Positions 63,662 to 64,000 of a stretch of DNA of 64,000 nucleotides are shown in pieces. The stretch's first letter is position 1. Every line of letters begins with the position of its first letter. A program made the translations under genes and the position numbers. The notes under the pieces were generated by a model that worked only from the letters and a program-made list of their open reading frames with translations, was not told where the DNA came from and ran no database searches. The DNA lies in contig NZ_FCNW02000018.1 in the NCBI RefSeq assembly GCF_001544475.1, positions 56,256 through 120,255 of the forward strand. Reading direction: 5' to 3'. The DNA is from Caballeronia humi (lineage in GTDB: Bacteria; Pseudomonadota; Gammaproteobacteria; Burkholderiales; Burkholderiaceae).

Positions 63662-64000
63662 TCAGAACGTTTCCCAATCTCCGCTCGCCGTCGCTGCGAG
63701 TTTCGGCGCTGCGGCAGGCGCACGGACAGCCGCTTTCGGTGCGCTCTTTTGAGCAGGCTTCGCGGCGGTCGTAACACGCGCTTTCGACTTCGGCGTTACA
63801 GCCGCGCCGAATCCAGCCGTCACCTCGTCGTTCAATCGGAACGTCTCGACTGCCGTCCGCAACGCGCCTGCCTGATCCTCCAGCGACTGCGCCGCAGCGG
63901 CCGCTTCTTCAACGAGTGCCGCATTTTGCTGCGTCACTTCGTCCATTTGCGTGACGGCACGCGCCACCTGATCGATCCCGCTGCTCTGCTCTTCCGATGC
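63662..64000 (-). CDS. methyl-accepting chemotaxis protein, C-terminus only
   Basis: The last 112 residues of a chemoreceptor whose N-terminus lies past the right edge. The conserved end of the signalling domain ([39 protein letters not shown]) is followed by an Ala/Lys/Pro-rich linker of about 60 residues and the CheR-binding tail DWETF. The sensor type cannot be seen. It is transcribed toward deoC. Confidence 0.9.
   Translation of the reverse strand, partial: ASEEQSSGIDQVARAVTQMDEVTQQNAALVEEAAAAAQSLEDQAGALRTAVETFRLNDEVTAGFGAAVTPKSKARVTTAAKPAQKSAPKAAVRAPAAAPKLAATASGDWETF

Overview
The window is chromosomal DNA of a high-GC betaproteobacterium, most likely a Burkholderiaceae member of the Paraburkholderia/Caballeronia type. 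This rests on codon use, on two chemoreceptors ending in W-x-T-F tails, on a DUF3331-like protein, and on the oppABCDF, glpSTPQUV and nudK families. No rRNA, tRNA, CRISPR array, prophage or transposase gene was seen. Coding density is high and both strands are used.

Layout. 1-16.3 kb: mixed single genes: a truncated nitronate monooxygenase, PRC-barrel protein, AcuI-type reductase, chemoreceptor, class V aminotransferase, sirtuin, zinc alcohol dehydrogenase, GFA protein, a beta-propeller lipoprotein, a DeoR-family regulator divergent from a NudK-like hydrolase, a cold-shock protein, a serine/threonine dehydratase and small exported or unknown proteins. 16.7-28.1 kb: a respiratory and nitric-oxide block. 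A ferredoxin-NADP reductase is followed by a six-gene ba3-type oxidase operon (two diheme and one triheme cytochrome c, a 57-residue membrane protein, subunits II and I). Then norR diverges from hmp over two NorR-like boxes and a sigma-54-like element, followed by an AhpD-like protein and nnrS. 28.4-35.3 kb: a glycerol-type ABC importer (glpS-T-P-Q-U, then glpV), with a long imperfect inverted repeat of about 830 bp between glpU and glpV. 35.8-38.9 kb: an oxalate/formate-type MFS carrier and an OprD-type porin. 39.1-45.9 kb: oppABCDF with a divergent LysR regulator. 45.9-50.6 kb: a VOC protein, a lower-GC two-gene unit that looks like a toxin/immunity pair, an SDR and a gamma-glutamyltransferase. 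50.9-52.4 kb: an NCS2 purine permease. 52.8-63.4 kb: a deoxyribose-type regulon. The right edge cuts a second chemoreceptor.

The most coherent system is 52.8-63.4 kb. A close DeoR homologue faces a long operon running deoC, a 798-residue aldehyde dehydrogenase with a truncated second domain, ABC permease, solute-binding protein, two-domain ABC ATPase and second permease, with a ribokinase-family kinase and an RbsD/FucU mutarotase between the dehydrogenase and the transporter. A perfect 16-bp palindrome upstream of deoC has the TGTTA-N6-TAACA form of the E. coli DeoR operator. This suggests import of deoxyribose, anomer interconversion, phosphorylation, aldol cleavage to acetaldehyde plus glyceraldehyde 3-phosphate, and acetaldehyde oxidation. 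Other points of interest are the asymmetric GlpS/GlpT nucleotide-binding sites, the inverted repeat inside the glp operon, the NO-defence island beside a ba3 oxidase, and the possible toxin/immunity pair.
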